DNA of 64,000 bases from Crambe crambe. Taxonomy: Eukaryota; Porifera; Demospongiae; Poecilosclerida; Crambeidae. Where the stretch lies: NCBI GenBank assembly GCA_963924555.1, contig OZ004585.1:4663488-4727487 (forward strand), in the 5' to 3' direction. A program made the position numbers and the translations under genes. Shown here piece after piece: positions 36,681-49,816 of the stretch; the first letter of the stretch is position 1; each line of letters starts with the position of its first letter. The notes under the pieces were generated by a model, which did no database searches, was not told the origin of the DNA, and saw nothing but the letters and a program-made list of their open reading frames with translations.

Positions 36681-38733
36681 TGATGATTATTTGAAGTTCT
36701 CATAATTATGTGGCTTCAGATTCTTTGTATAAACATTGCATACATTGCATGTTTGTGTAGCTATAATTATATCATGAAAAAGAGCCGGATAGCAAAGTTA
36801 TTAGGAAAGCAGACTCATTAGCAAGAAACATTAAGACACACATAACCACAAATGACTCCTTCCTCCATTAGCTGACTGTTGGGGGAACCGATTCACTTGG
36901 AACTTCCACTAGCTGTCAGCCCTTCAGAGGTCAGGCACAGCCATACCAGGATAGACCATCGACATTCTTGTTGCCTCCATTCTAATACAAGCTGTGTGTA
37001 AGGTTCGTTACTCCTTACCCATTCAAATTTCGATAATCTCATATACCCACAATACTTAAACTAAATCACTCCCTAGAGTATAGCTAGGCCTGGAAGATAT
37101 AATAAGAATGCATCAGGCTCACCAGGATCAATCGCAGAACACAAAAGGGGAGCAAAGTTGGGGGGTGTGGTATGGTTTTTGAAAATATAAATCATCTTGA
37201 AAAACAACTGTTGAGAGAGGTTATGAAAATTACTCCAATGGGGCATCTGTGCCATCCCTACTTAGAGAATTCTCTGATAACACTGTATTTAAAATTTTAC
37301 CTTGTCATTGACTTGGCCATGACCATCGAACAACTCCTAACCTGAAGACAGAACACCTTAAAGTTAGAGAGCCAAAATTTCAATAACCACACCTGCTATT
37401 CAATCCCTACTTCACTCCCCAGGAGCAGTCATGAGGAGTTTACAAGTTGCTGTAATAATTATGGGTGGGGTGAGAGGTGACTTACATAGTCATCCCTACT
37501 TGATTTTTCCACTTATTTGTCATGTATCCAGCCAGCATGAGAATATATAGTCAGAAGCACTTGTCTATAGGCAACTTAGACAGAATTTAGTGTTGAAATG
37601 AACTTCGGTGGAAATACACACTAGTGCAATGTAGCTAGTACAAGGTGTAGAATGGCAGGGTAGTTAAAGTCTTGAACAAGGTAGTAAGAATGATAATACT
37701 TCTGAAAATTGACAATTTATTGAGGAGATTTCATCATTATTTTACAAGCTGAAAAGATGGGCTCATGTATCTATACACAGTTTAGATTGAGAATAATATT
37801 TTAGCTACTTAGCTACATGTAGCTAACTGTTGGTAGCATAATTATTGCTGCAGCAATTTCCCACTGCACACTAGAAGGATTTGAGCATCAAGTCAGTAAC
37901 CACTGCCTAGGATGTTAACAAGCAATCATTCACAACACTCTGAGCATTGAGAGACCAGCCTAAAGAGAGAATGTTCACTTGTATGGCTAGCTCCTCTTGC
38001 ACCCTGAGTCACAGCTGGCCTCATGCCAGGCTCTCTGGCACAAGGCTAGCATGAGCTAGGCCATAGCTATAGCTATAGTCTGATCACAAGCCTAGCCAGA
38101 CCCTTCCTTGCACATGCAGGTGGGTGAGTGATCAGTGTTCATAATTGGCTATAATTAGATGGCAAGATCACTCAGCTACAATACTGAACATCAAGTTTGT
38201 ACACACATGGCAAAGGCATGCATGCAGTGGAATGCAAACTCATAAAAAGGAACATTCGTTGCTCCTGTAGATTTAAAACTGCTGTGTTATGCTGATGTGC
38301 TATTTCAATAGTTATGAAAAGGTAAAGGGATATCATAGTGCAGTCAATTTTGAGTAGTGTGGTATAGCATTTGAATGAACCATTTCTCAAGTGAAAGATT
38401 TGATGATGATGAAGAGCATCCTTGCCATCCTGTACTATTGTATACTCTCTGATTATTATGATTGTAAAACTGAGTATTGCAATGTAGACATTGATGCACA
38501 CAACTATTATAGCTATTATGTAACTATACTAACACTAGCAGACAGACTTGCACTTATGGAAGCCAAGAAGTATAATACTGCTATTTTTGTTTACCCTGAT
38601 GGTACCATCTGATTGACAGTCCTATAATACCAAGAATAAGCTAATTGCTTGAAATGCAACAACTAGCTATCTAACAAACAATAGTGAAAAATACACACAC
38701 TAGCTATAGCATAATCGTATGACTACTGTTACT
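36681..38733. other. Left flank of the inverted duplication
   Basis: No gene supported. From about 37390 the sequence matches 57545 downwards in reverse complement (ATTCAATCCCTACTTCACTC CCCAGGAGCAGTC; TGCCAGGCTCTCTGG...). Two degenerate hairpin ends occur at 37253-37277 and 38425-38453. Confidence 0.6.
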
Positions 38734-40059
38734 TTAAGGTTCCACTAAAGGTTCACGTAATTGTATTACAGTGCATGTGACAAACTTATCTTCATGTTTT
38801 CGTGGTGGCTTTGCTGGTACTACGTCATCTGTGGATGTACCATTTTCTGATCTTGTTCTTGAATGTGGCAAGTTATTGGATATATTTGCTTTAATTTTCA
38901 GCCATTTTTTCGACTTTGAGATGTAAAGGAGATAAAATTGATAAATGGTGATAACGATCATGTTGACAAACACTATTCCCACTAATACATTGACTAGTGC
39001 CATCCTGTTAACTTGAGTAAGAGTAGCAGCTGATAGAGTGATGAGATTTAAATATATCGAACTCTCCATGATCTCTATATAGAAGTTTTTGTACACTCTT
39101 CCAGAAATCCAAGCTATGCCCCCGACTCCAGTAGATGTTATGACAATTGCTAACAGGCTTTTATTTGTGTCCCCAAGTGAATTGAATGAGAATACGATAT
39201 AAAGAACACAGCGTACCGACAAGAGGAATCCAGTCCAATAGCGAGAGTTCCTCTTGTATGGGGCAAAGTAGGAGTCCAGCAGAGGTTTTATCCTTAGAAG
39301 CATGCGGGCACACCTTCTAGGTGAAAAATGATAGAGTCGAGTTCCAAGTAGGAGGAAGACGGTGTAAGGAAGGAAGAAGAATATGACTACCAATAAAGTA
39401 ATCACTGCTAGAAAGAGATGCTTTGAATGTAGGTAAGCCACATTGGCATCTTTCAGCCATACTCTCACCCTCTTTCCATGGGGATATTCCAAGCTGACTG
39501 AGGAGAAGACAGCAATAATTACCTGTAAGATTTTAGCGTAAGACATGAGAATAAGGGTAGCAAGGACTGCAACAGGGTTATGTCCTATCAATTTAGAGAC
39601 TGTCATGGAATACCTGCTGGTCACTATCATAAAGCCAATCAACAGCCAGACATACAGAGGAAAAGCATACTGAAGCCAAGTTTGTACGTATGCATCCAGT
39701 CCATCAAAGAAGCAAGTCTGAAAACCGAGATCAAGGTTCAACCAGGCTATGAATACTGTTAGGACGTTAACGCTATCTGTGGGGAAGAACAATCTTCTAT
39801 TGACCTGTACAAAGTTAGCATAGAGAATCAGGCTGTTGATCATTCCTGTGGCAACTGTTAGTTTAAAGAATGACAAGTACATGACTAAGGCTATTCCTGC
39901 TACTGCAAAGGGAAGCAGTAGGGCTAGATACTTATTCGAACATTGCCCACAATCTGAAGTACCGAGCAAGAGGCTATAGTTTGTTGCACACTGTCCGCAT
40001 AAAACTCCTGTCCAATTCATGGCACACTGTGATGTCCAGATCATCTGTAGAGATTTCAA
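38734..40059 (-). CDS. Intact multi-TM C-terminal frame of the left beta-helix gene
   Basis: Uninterrupted frame of 441 codons. It begins within the Cys-rich GVLCGQCA region and includes LALLLPFAVAGIALVMYLSF, ILYANFVQVNRRLFFP, IAWLNLDLGFQTCFFDGLDA, an extended multipass region (NPVAVLATLILMSYAK) and a cytoplasmic-type tail rich in Lys/Pro. The right-hand copy is nearly identical but has a 13-nt deletion and a 4-nt insertion in this stretch, so the left copy is the better preserved one. If expressed from an internal start it would give a multipass protein without the beta-helix; no evidence for that. Confidence 0.7.
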   Translation of the reverse strand: MKSLQMIWTSQCAMNWTGVLCGQCATNYSLLLGTSDCGQCSNKYLALLLPFAVAGIALVMYLSFFKLTVATGMINSLILYANFVQVNRRLFFPTDSVNVLTVFIAWLNLDLGFQTCFFDGLDAYVQTWLQYAFPLYVWLLIGFMIVTSRYSMTVSKLIGHNPVAVLATLILMSYAKILQVIIAVFSSVSLEYPHGKRVRVWLKDANVAYLHSKHLFLAVITLLVVIFFFLPYTVFLLLGTRLYHFSPRRCARMLLRIKPLLDSYFAPYKRNSRYWTGFLLSVRCVLYIVFSFNSLGDTNKSLLAIVITSTGVGGIAWISGRVYKNFYIEIMESSIYLNLITLSAATLTQVNRMALVNVLVGIVFVNMIVITIYQFYLLYISKSKKWLKIKANISNNLPHSRTRSENGTSTDDVVPAKPPRKHEDKFVTCTVIQLREPLVEP

Positions 40060-42998
40060 GAGTGCTTGTTTTGCAGTAGTTGGGTGGACAAGAGGGATAG
40101 AGAATCAGACCTTGATAGGTAGCATTGTCATCCCTTAAAATGCTCATCCAAAATTTTGCTGTATTCTTTTTGAGGATGAGGTTTTCTTTCCCAATGATGC
40201 ACTCAGTGTTATATGGTTGTAATCGTTCCTCACATAAACACTGATCATCTTGTAAACTAAATGCTTCTGGACAGGGAAGGAATGTCACGTGAATGATTTT
40301 ATAAGCGTTTCCAGTATCATGACATGGATCATCAGGATAAATCATTAAGTTTGCTGAATCATTTCGGGAATAGAGAGTATAAATCAAACTTGAGCAATTT
40401 TGTGAGAGCTTTTGAAGATTTTGACCAACTCTCATCCTGGTGTTTTCACTTGTTATTGCCATGACTGTAGTAGAAAAGTGCTTCCTCTTTGACCTAATGC
40501 TTTGACATTCAAGCCAATGTTTTGCCCCCTGAAAATAGTTGCATAAGTCTCTGTTATGTTGCATTCATAGTTGTAGTGTTTATCATAGCAAAAACACAAC
40601 AGATACGCTTCAGATGCTATTTGGTGAGTCTCCTCATCAAGTGATACCACTCTAAGTAAGCTATATATATGATTGCTCCTTATCTGATACATGTATTCTT
40701 CAATCAGTGGATTTAAAGGGATATGATATAATCGGCAATTTATATCTAATAATCCACCATATAAAAAGCTACCATCGATTCCTGCCGTGTCAAGATAAGA
40801 TTTGATGGTAATTGTGCTGTTTTTAAGGTCATTCAATTGCAAAAAGCAATATGGAAGTTTAATGAATGGAATACTTTCGATCACATTGTCACATTGACTG
40901 GGTGTGACTATATCCTTATGAAATATTGTTCCTCCATAGTCAATGGCACTGTTGTGAGAAGTTTCAAGAGTAGTGTGCGATGCTAAAGTCAGAGATGCTG
41001 CATTAATGAAATACATTGCAACACCAGTCCTTGCAGAGTTAGAAGTAAATTTCAGCATCCCTTTGAAAGTGACTGCTGTACTTATTGCATTCAATGCACC
41101 ATCACCTCTTCCAGCTCTGTTGGCAGTAAATGTTGTGATTCCTGTAAGTGATATGCTCCCATACTGTGAACTAATCCCACCTCCAGCTAGTGTAGCACTG
41201 TTATTGTGAAATGATGTGTTTCCTTTGAACACTACAGCAGTATTTAAGGAATACAAGACACCTCCTTCTGTGGCAGTATTATTAATGAATAAAGTAGTTC
41301 CAATAAAAGTCAGTTCCCCTCGAATAGAATATATTGCTCCTCCATTACCATTTGTTTTATGATTGTAGATTACTGTGCTGCCATTGAATATAATGGATGT
41401 ATCAATTAGTATAATAGTTGTAAAATTCACAATGTTATTCTTTATTCTAGTTCTTCCATTCAATACAATTTTACCATGGCTTGTCCCAATGACTGTACCT
41501 TGATTGTCCTCAAAAATAGTATCACCATAGAATAACACAGTACTGTAGACGTTCCTTCAAACTTTACCAAACTGTGTATTATTCGGAATGTGCTATTTCT
41601 ACAATGAGTTGTTGTGCTGTTCTTGATTGTGACATTTTGAGCTCTTATAAACAAAATTTGAACTGCACTTGCAAATAGTCCATAATTACGTACCAACAAG
41701 ATTGGCTGATATGAGTGTGCTGGCTGTATTTGTTTTAGGATCTTCACGCATATAAATTCCACCACCTTCTACAGCTTTATTGCTCACAAAGCTTACATTT
41801 GTGCCATTAATTATAACAGAAGAACGGTATAAGTGTAGAGCACCACCTAAATGTGCTGTATTGTTATAAAAATATGTACTATCTGATATATGGATTGTGC
41901 TATCATTTACTACACGTACAGCTCCTCCATTTAATACTACATTTCCTGAAAAATGGTTACTCGGAGTTCCACATAGAGTGACAGATGATTCTACTGCATT
42001 AATCGCACCACCAATCTCAGCCAACTGTCCAATGAAAATATTTCCAGTGAATAACACATTCACAGTATATGATAATAAGGCTCCACCTGATTCGTATTTC
42101 TGGTGAAATTATTTCCAATAATTTTCAGATGATTTACATTAAAAGCCATGATGGCTCCACCTGATCTTTTTGCAACATTCTTAGTGAAATCATTTCCAAG
42201 GAGTATCATACAATTTATACTTGAAACCGAAATGGCTCCACCAAAGTTTCCTGCATTATTCTGAAAGAACTTATTTCCAATGAGCTTGAGGTGATTTTCA
42301 TGTAAAGCAGCAATGGCTCCACCTGAATTAGCTGCATGATTGTTGAAGAATACATTTTTGTTAAGTGTTAAATGAGATAAATTTGTGACAGTAATCGCAC
42401 CACCTGAATATCTTGCTACATTTCCAATGAAAGTGTTACGTATACCAATGAGACTTAAATGATTTTTATTTGCAGCAACTATAGCTCCTGCAACATCATT
42501 GATGATTCCTCTGAAAAAACATTTGATTATTGTGATGTTTGAGTGATCTAAATTAACTGCTCTTGCTTTTATTTCTCTAAAAGCTTTACCTCGAAATATC
42601 GAATTAGAAACTGCTTTTGAGGAAATCTAACATTCTTAAATTTCAATCATGCTCATACAAGAATACAAACTTCATTCGGTCGATGCTTGCATAGGTGACG
42701 TTGTGCCATCGAATAGTGAAGTTATCCATGCATAAGATAGTGGCATTATCTGAACCTTTAATGGTAATGTTGGATACATGTTCAATATACAGTGGATGTC
42801 GTGCACTGTGATTTCCAGATAAGAACATAAAAGTAGCTCCAGATGTGAAGTATTTGCACTTTCATTGATGTACTGATAAAATGTGAGACATGAAGAGTTG
42901 AATGAAGGGAGACAATTTGGTGTCACATAGTGTAGAGTTTGGAATGAAGTACTTAGCATCACCACATGAAGCAAAATGTACAACTTCAAGGACTCCAT
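38734..42998 (-). pseudogene. Beta-helix repeat/multi-TM receptor-like gene, left copy
   Basis: ATG at 42998, signal-like LYILLHVVMLSTSFQTLHYV, then many repeats of about 23 residues, pattern LxGNxFxxNxAxxxGGAI (right-handed beta-helix/POMP-like), as far as about 40.9 kb. A Cys-rich segment follows (CQS, CPEAFSLQDDQCLCEE, CPPNYC, GVLCGQCATNY, CGQCSNKY). An intact 441-aa C-terminal frame (38734-40059) then has about nine hydrophobic segments and a polar tail (PAKPPRKHED). It looks like a surface protein of a large sponge family of unknown function. Lesions relative to the right copy: 1-nt deletion near 42846, about 7 nt near 42097, a 52-nt deletion near 41553, a 1-nt deletion near 40480 and a 1-nt insertion near 40035. 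A 40-nt mini-intron (42627-42666) would rejoin exon 1 to a frame open for about 540 nt. Either a young pseudogene or assembly errors. Confidence 0.75.
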
Positions 42999-42999
42999 G

Positions 43000-45720
43000 T
43001 TCTAAGAGTTTGATGATCAGAACTGAACAATGCTTTCCTTTATTCTTTTATATAGCTTCACAATGATATACATTAAGTTTGACTTTCAATTACTTACACA
43101 TAGCTAGCTTTCGATAACTTACAATTAGATCATCATGAAGTTGTGAAAAGGTTTTTGAAAACAATTGCCTACAGTAGCTATTATAAAAATAAGCCATGAA
43201 GAGCAAACAGTCAGATAGCTAACTGTGTGTATCAATAAAAGCTCTGTCAACTTTCAATAGCTTATACTGTTGGCTATTCCCCCGAATAACCATGAACAGT
43301 AGACTAGTAGACTATTGGATTATTTATCTCTAAAATTTTTACACAATTTTCTTTGTAGGCTATTGAAAGTATACAGTGAGAGTTTTCTTAATTATATAAT
43401 TCAGAGATCATTGCTCAATTATCAGGTAATCAAGATAACTGAGTACTGTAACCCTTGTGCATGCACTGAGATGCATGTATGAGTGATTAAAAAGCAAAGG
43501 TGAGAATTCAGTTTCTTATTGAGTGATAATTTTTAGTGCTGAAGCATAAGCCAAGAATAATGAAATCAAGGACTACAGGCCTTGCATGGAAGCAAATATT
43601 GAGGAGCGAATTAGAGAGCACTAATTATTTATGTCTCATTCAATGTACTTGCGCTTTATTTGTACGTCATTGGAATGTGAGCATGTGCATATTTGCTATG
43701 GAAGTACGTATGCAAAGAAACATATTTGATATAACTTGTACATTATGCATGCAGTGCATACGGGTCAACATCTTCTTGTAATTGAGCTATCTAATGTTCA
43801 GTTCTTTGTTTGGTAAGATAGGCTCAATATACATAGATGGAGGAACCAGGGGGCACACGTGCTGAGTCCCCCCCTTTAGTGCCCTCCTTAGATGATTAGT
43901 TAGGGATAGGAAAATATTTTTTGTGCTCTATCGAGGGTTTTAGAAGTGCAGTACATTTTTGGACACCCTGCTGCACTTTACTTTGTGGTTATGCAGACAG
44001 TTTCCTGGTGCCCTCCCAGTCCACATCATCTTCCTCCCCAATGATACACCCCTCTATAGTTACTAATGTGTTATTATATCAGTACTGTGATTCATTGTGT
44101 CCTTTGATCATGATGATGGCTTCAATGAACAACAACAGTGTTGGTTACATGGATTAAGTAACTAGATGTAATAATTTTTCTTGGGATGAAATTATGCTCA
44201 TAGAAATGTTCTATTATGCTTGCAAATGCTTCTGACTTCTATTATGCTCGAAATTATGCTGGCAGAATCCGCCAAAGCACTCTTGTAGTTGTAGAGTGTG
44301 AGTCCTCAATAATCATCCACCATCCGTGCCCATTTTATAGTAAATCTCTGCACACTTCCTTATGTTGGAAGTATTGGAAGCAGCTACTGTCACTTTTTGT
44401 TAGTTAATCTATTATGTCGAAAAGACAAATAAGTAAGCAATGGCTGTATGAGTTACCTTTTACCCCTTCCAATTTCAATAACTACACCCACAGTATCCAA
44501 CTACATAAGCTAACTGTCTACTTTATTCCCCTTAATGTGTTCTGTGATTGTCCATCTGTTGTCTGTTGACCCTGATTATGCATGAATAATCATGGGAGTG
44601 AAGAGGATGGATTTAAACATGCAAGCCACAACATACCATGCATGTGACCAGTGTTTGGCCATTGCACCCTAAAGTGTATCTTCATAACAAGGCATGATCA
44701 CTACAGAGACTGACCATGCACCAACCCTTATCTTGGCTGCAGTGAATGAAAGACTCTTCACCTGATGATTCCTCATCCAATTAACTCTACCAGTTGGAGA
44801 TGGATGTAAATATTTCTCTTGCTAGTAATTTTCCTTCATAATAACTTTGAGCCAATAGATCCTTTTTGTAAGCTATCTAGCTACTGTGTGTATATTAGTA
44901 ACACAAACATGCAAGATTTATAAGTATGAGAACTTCAAATGAATCATCATGACTTTCAAGGTGTCATGCTGAAATTATTGCTGATAAACAACCATAATTG
45001 ATTTCATAATGACCACACTTCTTAAATAGTGATTGCTTCTTCTCCCCCCAAATAACTGCGGTTATTGAAAGCTAACAGAGCTCTATGCAGTCAGAGAGAT
45101 TGCTTTCATGATATCTCTAAAATTTATTTTTTATCTTTGTAGGCTATTGAAAGTATACAGGAAGTTATCTTAATCATAATAAAATCATAATTCAGAGATC
45201 ATTGCCTTTGTGGCTTCATACACATGCATGTATGAACAGGGCCCTAGGAAGCACAGCGGCTGTAGATGCCATGGCCTTACCAAAGTTGTTGTTTTTTTGG
45301 CTAGGACTGGAAAAGTTCAAAAAGGCCATTGTTGTGATCGACTCATGCAGCTGCATGTATATATTTTTCTAACGAAGTAGACATAGGCTTTAACCTCTTA
45401 ACATTATTTATGTCTCAATAAATAAATGCACTCAGCTGCATGAGTCACATGTTCTGATAGTTATGCAGCTGCTCAGAATCTTAACCATGACCATTAACTA
45501 CAACAATGGCTTCTTCACTTTGATTTTGCTCTTGATAGCTTTGATGAGTGATTGAAAGTCAAAGGTGAGAGTTCAGTAAATTTTCAGTGATCTACAGTTT
45601 TCTTATTGAAGGAGTGTAGTTTATTCAACAATAATGTGATAACATAACTTTTATTAGTTGTGTGATAGCTAGCTATATAAAGAAAAGAAGTGTTCAGTTC
45701 TGATCATCAAACTCTTTGAA
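43000..45720. other. Spacer between the inverted beta-helix gene copies
   Basis: No gene supported. Two blocks occur as direct copies rather than inverted ones: TTTGTAGGCTATTGAAAGTA TACAG with TTCAGAGATCATTGC (about 43350 and 45145), and AGCAAAGGTGAGAATTCAGT / TCAAAGGTGAGAGTTCAGT (about 43494 and 45558). The inversion boundary region is therefore rearranged. Confidence 0.55.
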
Positions 45721-47674
45721 CATGGAGTTCTTCAAGTTGTACATTTTGCTTCACGTGGTGATGTTAAGTACATCACTCCAAACGCTACACTATGTGACAC
45801 CAAATTGTCTTCTTTCATTCATTTGATCAGTACATCAATGAAAGTGCAAAATACTTCACATCTGGAGCTACATTCATGTTCTTACCTTGAAATCACAGTG
45901 CACAACATCCACTGTATAGTGAACATGTATCCAACATTACCATTAAAGGTTCGGATAATGCCACCATCTTATGCATGGATAACTTCACTATTCGATGGCA
46001 CAACGTCACCTATGCAAGCATCGACCGAATGAAGTTTGTGTTCTTGTATGAGCATGATTGAAATTTAAGAATGTTAGATTTCTTCAAAAGCAGAGAAATA
46101 GTTATTTCTAATTCAGTATTTCAAGGGAAAGTCTCTAGAGAAATAAAAGCACGAGCTGTTCATTTAGATTACTCGAACATCACAATAATCAAATGTTTCT
46201 TCAGAGGAATCACCAATGATGTTGCAGGGGTGCAAATCAAAGTCATTTAACTCTCATTGGTAACACTTTCATTGGAAATATAGCAAGATATTCAGGTGGT
46301 GTGATTACTGTTATCAATATAACTCATTCAACACTTAACAGAAATATATTCTTCAACAATTATGCAGCTGATTCAGGTGGAGCCATTGCTGCTTTATATG
46401 AAAATCACCTCAAGCTTGTCGGAAATAAATTCTTTCAAAATAATGCAGGAAACTTTGGAGGACCCATTTTTGTTTCAAGTATAAATTATATGATACTCCT
46501 TGGAAATAATTTCACTAAAAATTTTGCAAAAAGATCAGGTGGAGCCATCATGGCTTTTAGCTAATGTAAATCATCTGGAAATTATTGGAAATAATTTCAC
46601 CCAAAATACTGCAGGTGAATCTGGTGGAGCCTTATCATTATATACTGTGGATAAAAACCCTGTGCTAATCACTGGAAATATCTTCATTCGACAGTTTGCT
46701 AGGATTGGTGGAGCTATTAGTGTAGTGGAAACTTCTGTCACTCTAAGTGGGACTCCAAGTAACCATTTTTCAGGAAATGTAGCATTAAGTGGAGGAGCTG
46801 TTCATGTTGAAAATGATAGCACAGTCTATATATTGGCTAATACATACTTTTATAACAATACAGCACATAATGGTGGTGCTCTACATTCATACCATTCTTC
46901 TGTTATAATTAATGGCACAAATGTAAGCTTTGTGAGCAATAGAGCTGTAGAAGGTGGTGGAGTTTATATACTAAAACAAACACAGCCAGCACACTCATAC
47001 CACCCAACATGAATTTCATAGGTAAGACTATTTGCAAGTGCAGTTCAAATTTTGTTTGTAAAAGATCAAAATGTCACAATCAAGAACAGTACAATATCTC
47101 ATTGTAGAAATAGCACAGTCCGAATAATACACAGTTTGGTAAAGTTTGAAGGAATATCTACATTTTCAAATAACAATGCTTATTTAATACAAGTAATGAC
47201 AATAAATAACAGTACTGTGTTATTCTATGGTGATACTATTTTTGAGAACAATCGAGGTACAGTCATTGGGATGAACCATAGTATAATTGTATTGAATGGA
47301 AGAACTAGAATATTGAATAACATCGAGAATTTTACAACTATTATACTAATCGATATATCCATTATATTCAATGGCAGCACTGTAATCTACAATCATTTTA
47401 CAAATAACAGTGGAGGAGCAATACATTCAATTCGAGGTAAACTAACATTCATTGGAACTACATCATTCATCAATAATACTGCCACACGTGGAGGAGGTGC
47501 ATTGTATTCCTTCAATACTGGTGTAATATTCAGAGGAAACACATCATTTCATAACAACAGTGCTACACAAGCTGGAGGTGGGACTATCAAAGTATGGGAG
47601 CATATCATTTACAGGAATCACAACATTTACTGCCAACAGAGCTGGAAGAGGTGGTGGTGCATTGAATGCAATAA

Positions 47675-47679
47675 GTACA
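47675..47679 (+). repeat. Target duplication GTACA, left
   Basis: GTACA directly before the 5' LTR, repeated at 53342-53346 directly after the 3' LTR. Removing the element and one copy restores the receptor frame across the site (...NAIST|AVTF...). Confidence 0.9.
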
Positions 47680-47872
47680 TGTGGTATAGTAACAGACATC
47701 GTAACAGTTATCTATTATGTAATCATTTATTGTTATGTAACACTGGTATAATTATTGTTTGTGGTTTATTATCTTTGTATAAAAGCTAGTGCGTGTTCAT
47801 TTTTAAGTATTGAGATAGTATTCATATTTGATAATAAGTTCTATTGAGGTTACTACATTTGAGATTACTACA
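47680..47872 (+). repeat. 5' LTR
   Basis: 193 bp, TGTGGTATAG...GATTACTACA. Contains a TATA-like TATAAAAGC near 47777, a plausible promoter for the element. Confidence 0.93.
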
Positions 47873-47884
47873 TTGGCGACGAGG
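47873..47884 (+). other. Primer-binding site of the LTR element
   Basis: TTGGCGACGAGG directly after the 5' LTR, the position and style of a tRNA primer site. I recall this motif as tRNA-Ser-like in Mag-type elements; the exact tRNA was not verified. Confidence 0.6.
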
Positions 47885-47903
47885 TAAAAAAGATAACCAT
47901 AAG

Positions 47904-49816
47904 ATGGCTACTCATGGAAGGCTCGAAAAGTTCGAACCGGAGAAAGATGACTGGACGATCTATGTTGAAAGTCTCTGTTACTACTTTCTTGCAAATGAGG
48001 TCACAACCGAAGCCAAGAAGCGGTCCATTTTGCTAACTTGCTGTGGACGAGGGACGCTGAAACTCTTTCGCAGCCTGGTGGATGACCCTGTCACGAAATA
48101 TTTGGTCCGGGGCAATATTCGGTCCGGGGCGGACAAAAAATTTGCAAATTTCAGTCCCGTTGCGCCATAGATTGTCCGACCCGTATATAGTAAGTATGTA
48201 GCCGTAAGAGGGCGACCAGCAGCGACTGTTATCTCTACCATGCAACAGCTGACTTGGCAGGGAGCCTCCAATACTCCGGGATATGCTTTGAAGATTGGTG
48301 AGGGACAGCCCATGTTGAAGAATGTGGATCACCTTTGCTCATGGAGACACTGGGAGGATGGTGCGAGGGTGCAGTTAACACTATTCGTGACATCGGCAAA
48401 CTGCAGGGCCTTAGGCTGCCTGCTCAGTGGCCCTAGCCCTAGCCCTAGCCCTAGCTCTAGCTCTAGCCCCCCTCCCCCCCACCCACTTTTGTCGTGGTGT
48501 TTCTGCCTCTGCTGCTGAATGCACACTTTTCCAGCGACTTGCCATTTCACTGTGGAAGGCTGTGGCTGACTCACCCCTGCAGTAGTTGACGGGAAGGTCT
48601 AACTGTTACACAACAAATAAATCAACAAACACTCACAGTTAAGGTATATTGTACCTATGTGCAGGCGCAGATTGAAAAGGGGAAAATGATACAGTGTTTG
48701 TGCTGGCTATATGAATGGTTTTATGATCAGTGTATTTCAATTCCCAAGAATTTGAAGTGGTAATGTCAAAACTGTAAATAACTTCAACTAGCTAGCTGCT
48801 ACAAATTCTTTTTCATGATTTTTGATTGAGTGATAATGACAGATACATTTTGTCCTAACAAAGTATTGATGATTATTGGAGTAACTAGCTACATGTGATT
48901 ATATTTTACCAAAAATTATGGCTATAGTGTCCCATGAAACATGCATATAACGTAGGCACACCTGGATAAATATACTTTGGCTGGACAAGCAACCACATCT
49001 GGCGTATAGCTAATAGCCACTAACTATATAATGTCAGTGGTAGCTAGCTATAAGTTTAAAGTTTTCCTTGCTGCGAAACTAATTTTTTGGCAGTGGCATA
49101 ATGCAATGCAATTGCCATAATAAATTTAAGCGGGACCAAATACAGCAGCCATATTTTGTCTGGTGGGACTAAATATGGCAGCCATATGTTGTCTGGTGGG
49201 ACAAAATACTGCTCTATGGGACCAAATATAGCAGCAATATGTGGTCCGGCAGGACCTAACATGGCAGCCATATTTTGTCCGGACAAAATATGGCTGCCAT
49301 ATTAGGTCCTGCCGGACAGATTAAGGCAGGACCAAATATGGCTTGACAGACCCAAGCACTCTGGATACTACTTCGTACGACGACCTTGTGAAGTTAGTGG
49401 GCGACTACTACAAGCCCAAGCCTTCTGTTATCGTGCAGCGCTACAAATTTAACATGAGAGTCCGAAAGCAAGGAGAATCTGTAGCTACTTATGTTGCTGC
49501 ACTGCGGGAGCTCGCTGAACACTGCTCCTATGGTACGACCTTACAAGAGATGCTCCGAGACCGCTTGGTCTGCGGGGTGAATCATGAAGGCATCCAGAGG
49601 AAGCTATTGGGAGAGAAGAATCTCACGTATGAGACTGCTTTAACTCTAGCCCAGTCGATCGAAACTGCAGAACGGGAGTCAAAGGACCTCCGACTCACCA
49701 ACCCCCCGAGAACAAGCCAAGGAATACACTACAATTTTCGAGGAAGTAAGCCAAGGAAGAATGCAGCTGGAGATGCCTCTGTCAAGCCAAAAGTTGGTAA
49801 CATTGTGTGTTATTGA
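47904..49816 (+). pseudogene. Gag of the LTR element, interrupted
   Basis: Starts ATG GCT ACT at 47904 (LEKFEPEKDDWTIYVESLCY, TTEAKKRSILLTCCG). It is broken at 48088 by the 1260-bp transposon and continues at 49354 (STLDTTSYDDLVKLVGDYYK, YVAALRELAEHCSYG), reaching a zinc-knuckle region where a TGA (49814-49816) falls inside the first Cys cluster (CY-stop-CGG...H...C). A second Cys cluster (CLYCKKKGHLARVC) follows in the same frame. The frame is continuous across the insertion when the transposon and one GACCC are removed. Confidence 0.85.
48089..49348. mobile_element. 1260-bp TIR transposon nested in gag
   Basis: Ends TGTCACGAAATATTTGGTCC and, inverted, TGTCAAGCCATATTTGGTCC (17 of 20 match). 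Flanked by GACCC at 48084-48088 and 49349-49353. The right 220 bp is built of alternating GGACCAAATATGGC and GCCATATTTTGTCC blocks, so it can fold on itself. The interior includes a (CCTAGC)n-like stretch near 48431-48470. No transposase frame; non-autonomous. Confidence 0.85.

Noticed and set aside
40453-41538. Bacterial origin of the POMP-like beta-helix repeats
   Set aside because: The repeats are followed by an animal-style Cys-rich/multi-TM domain, sit in AT-rich intron-bearing DNA and are duplicated with host flanks; repeat similarity alone does not show transfer.
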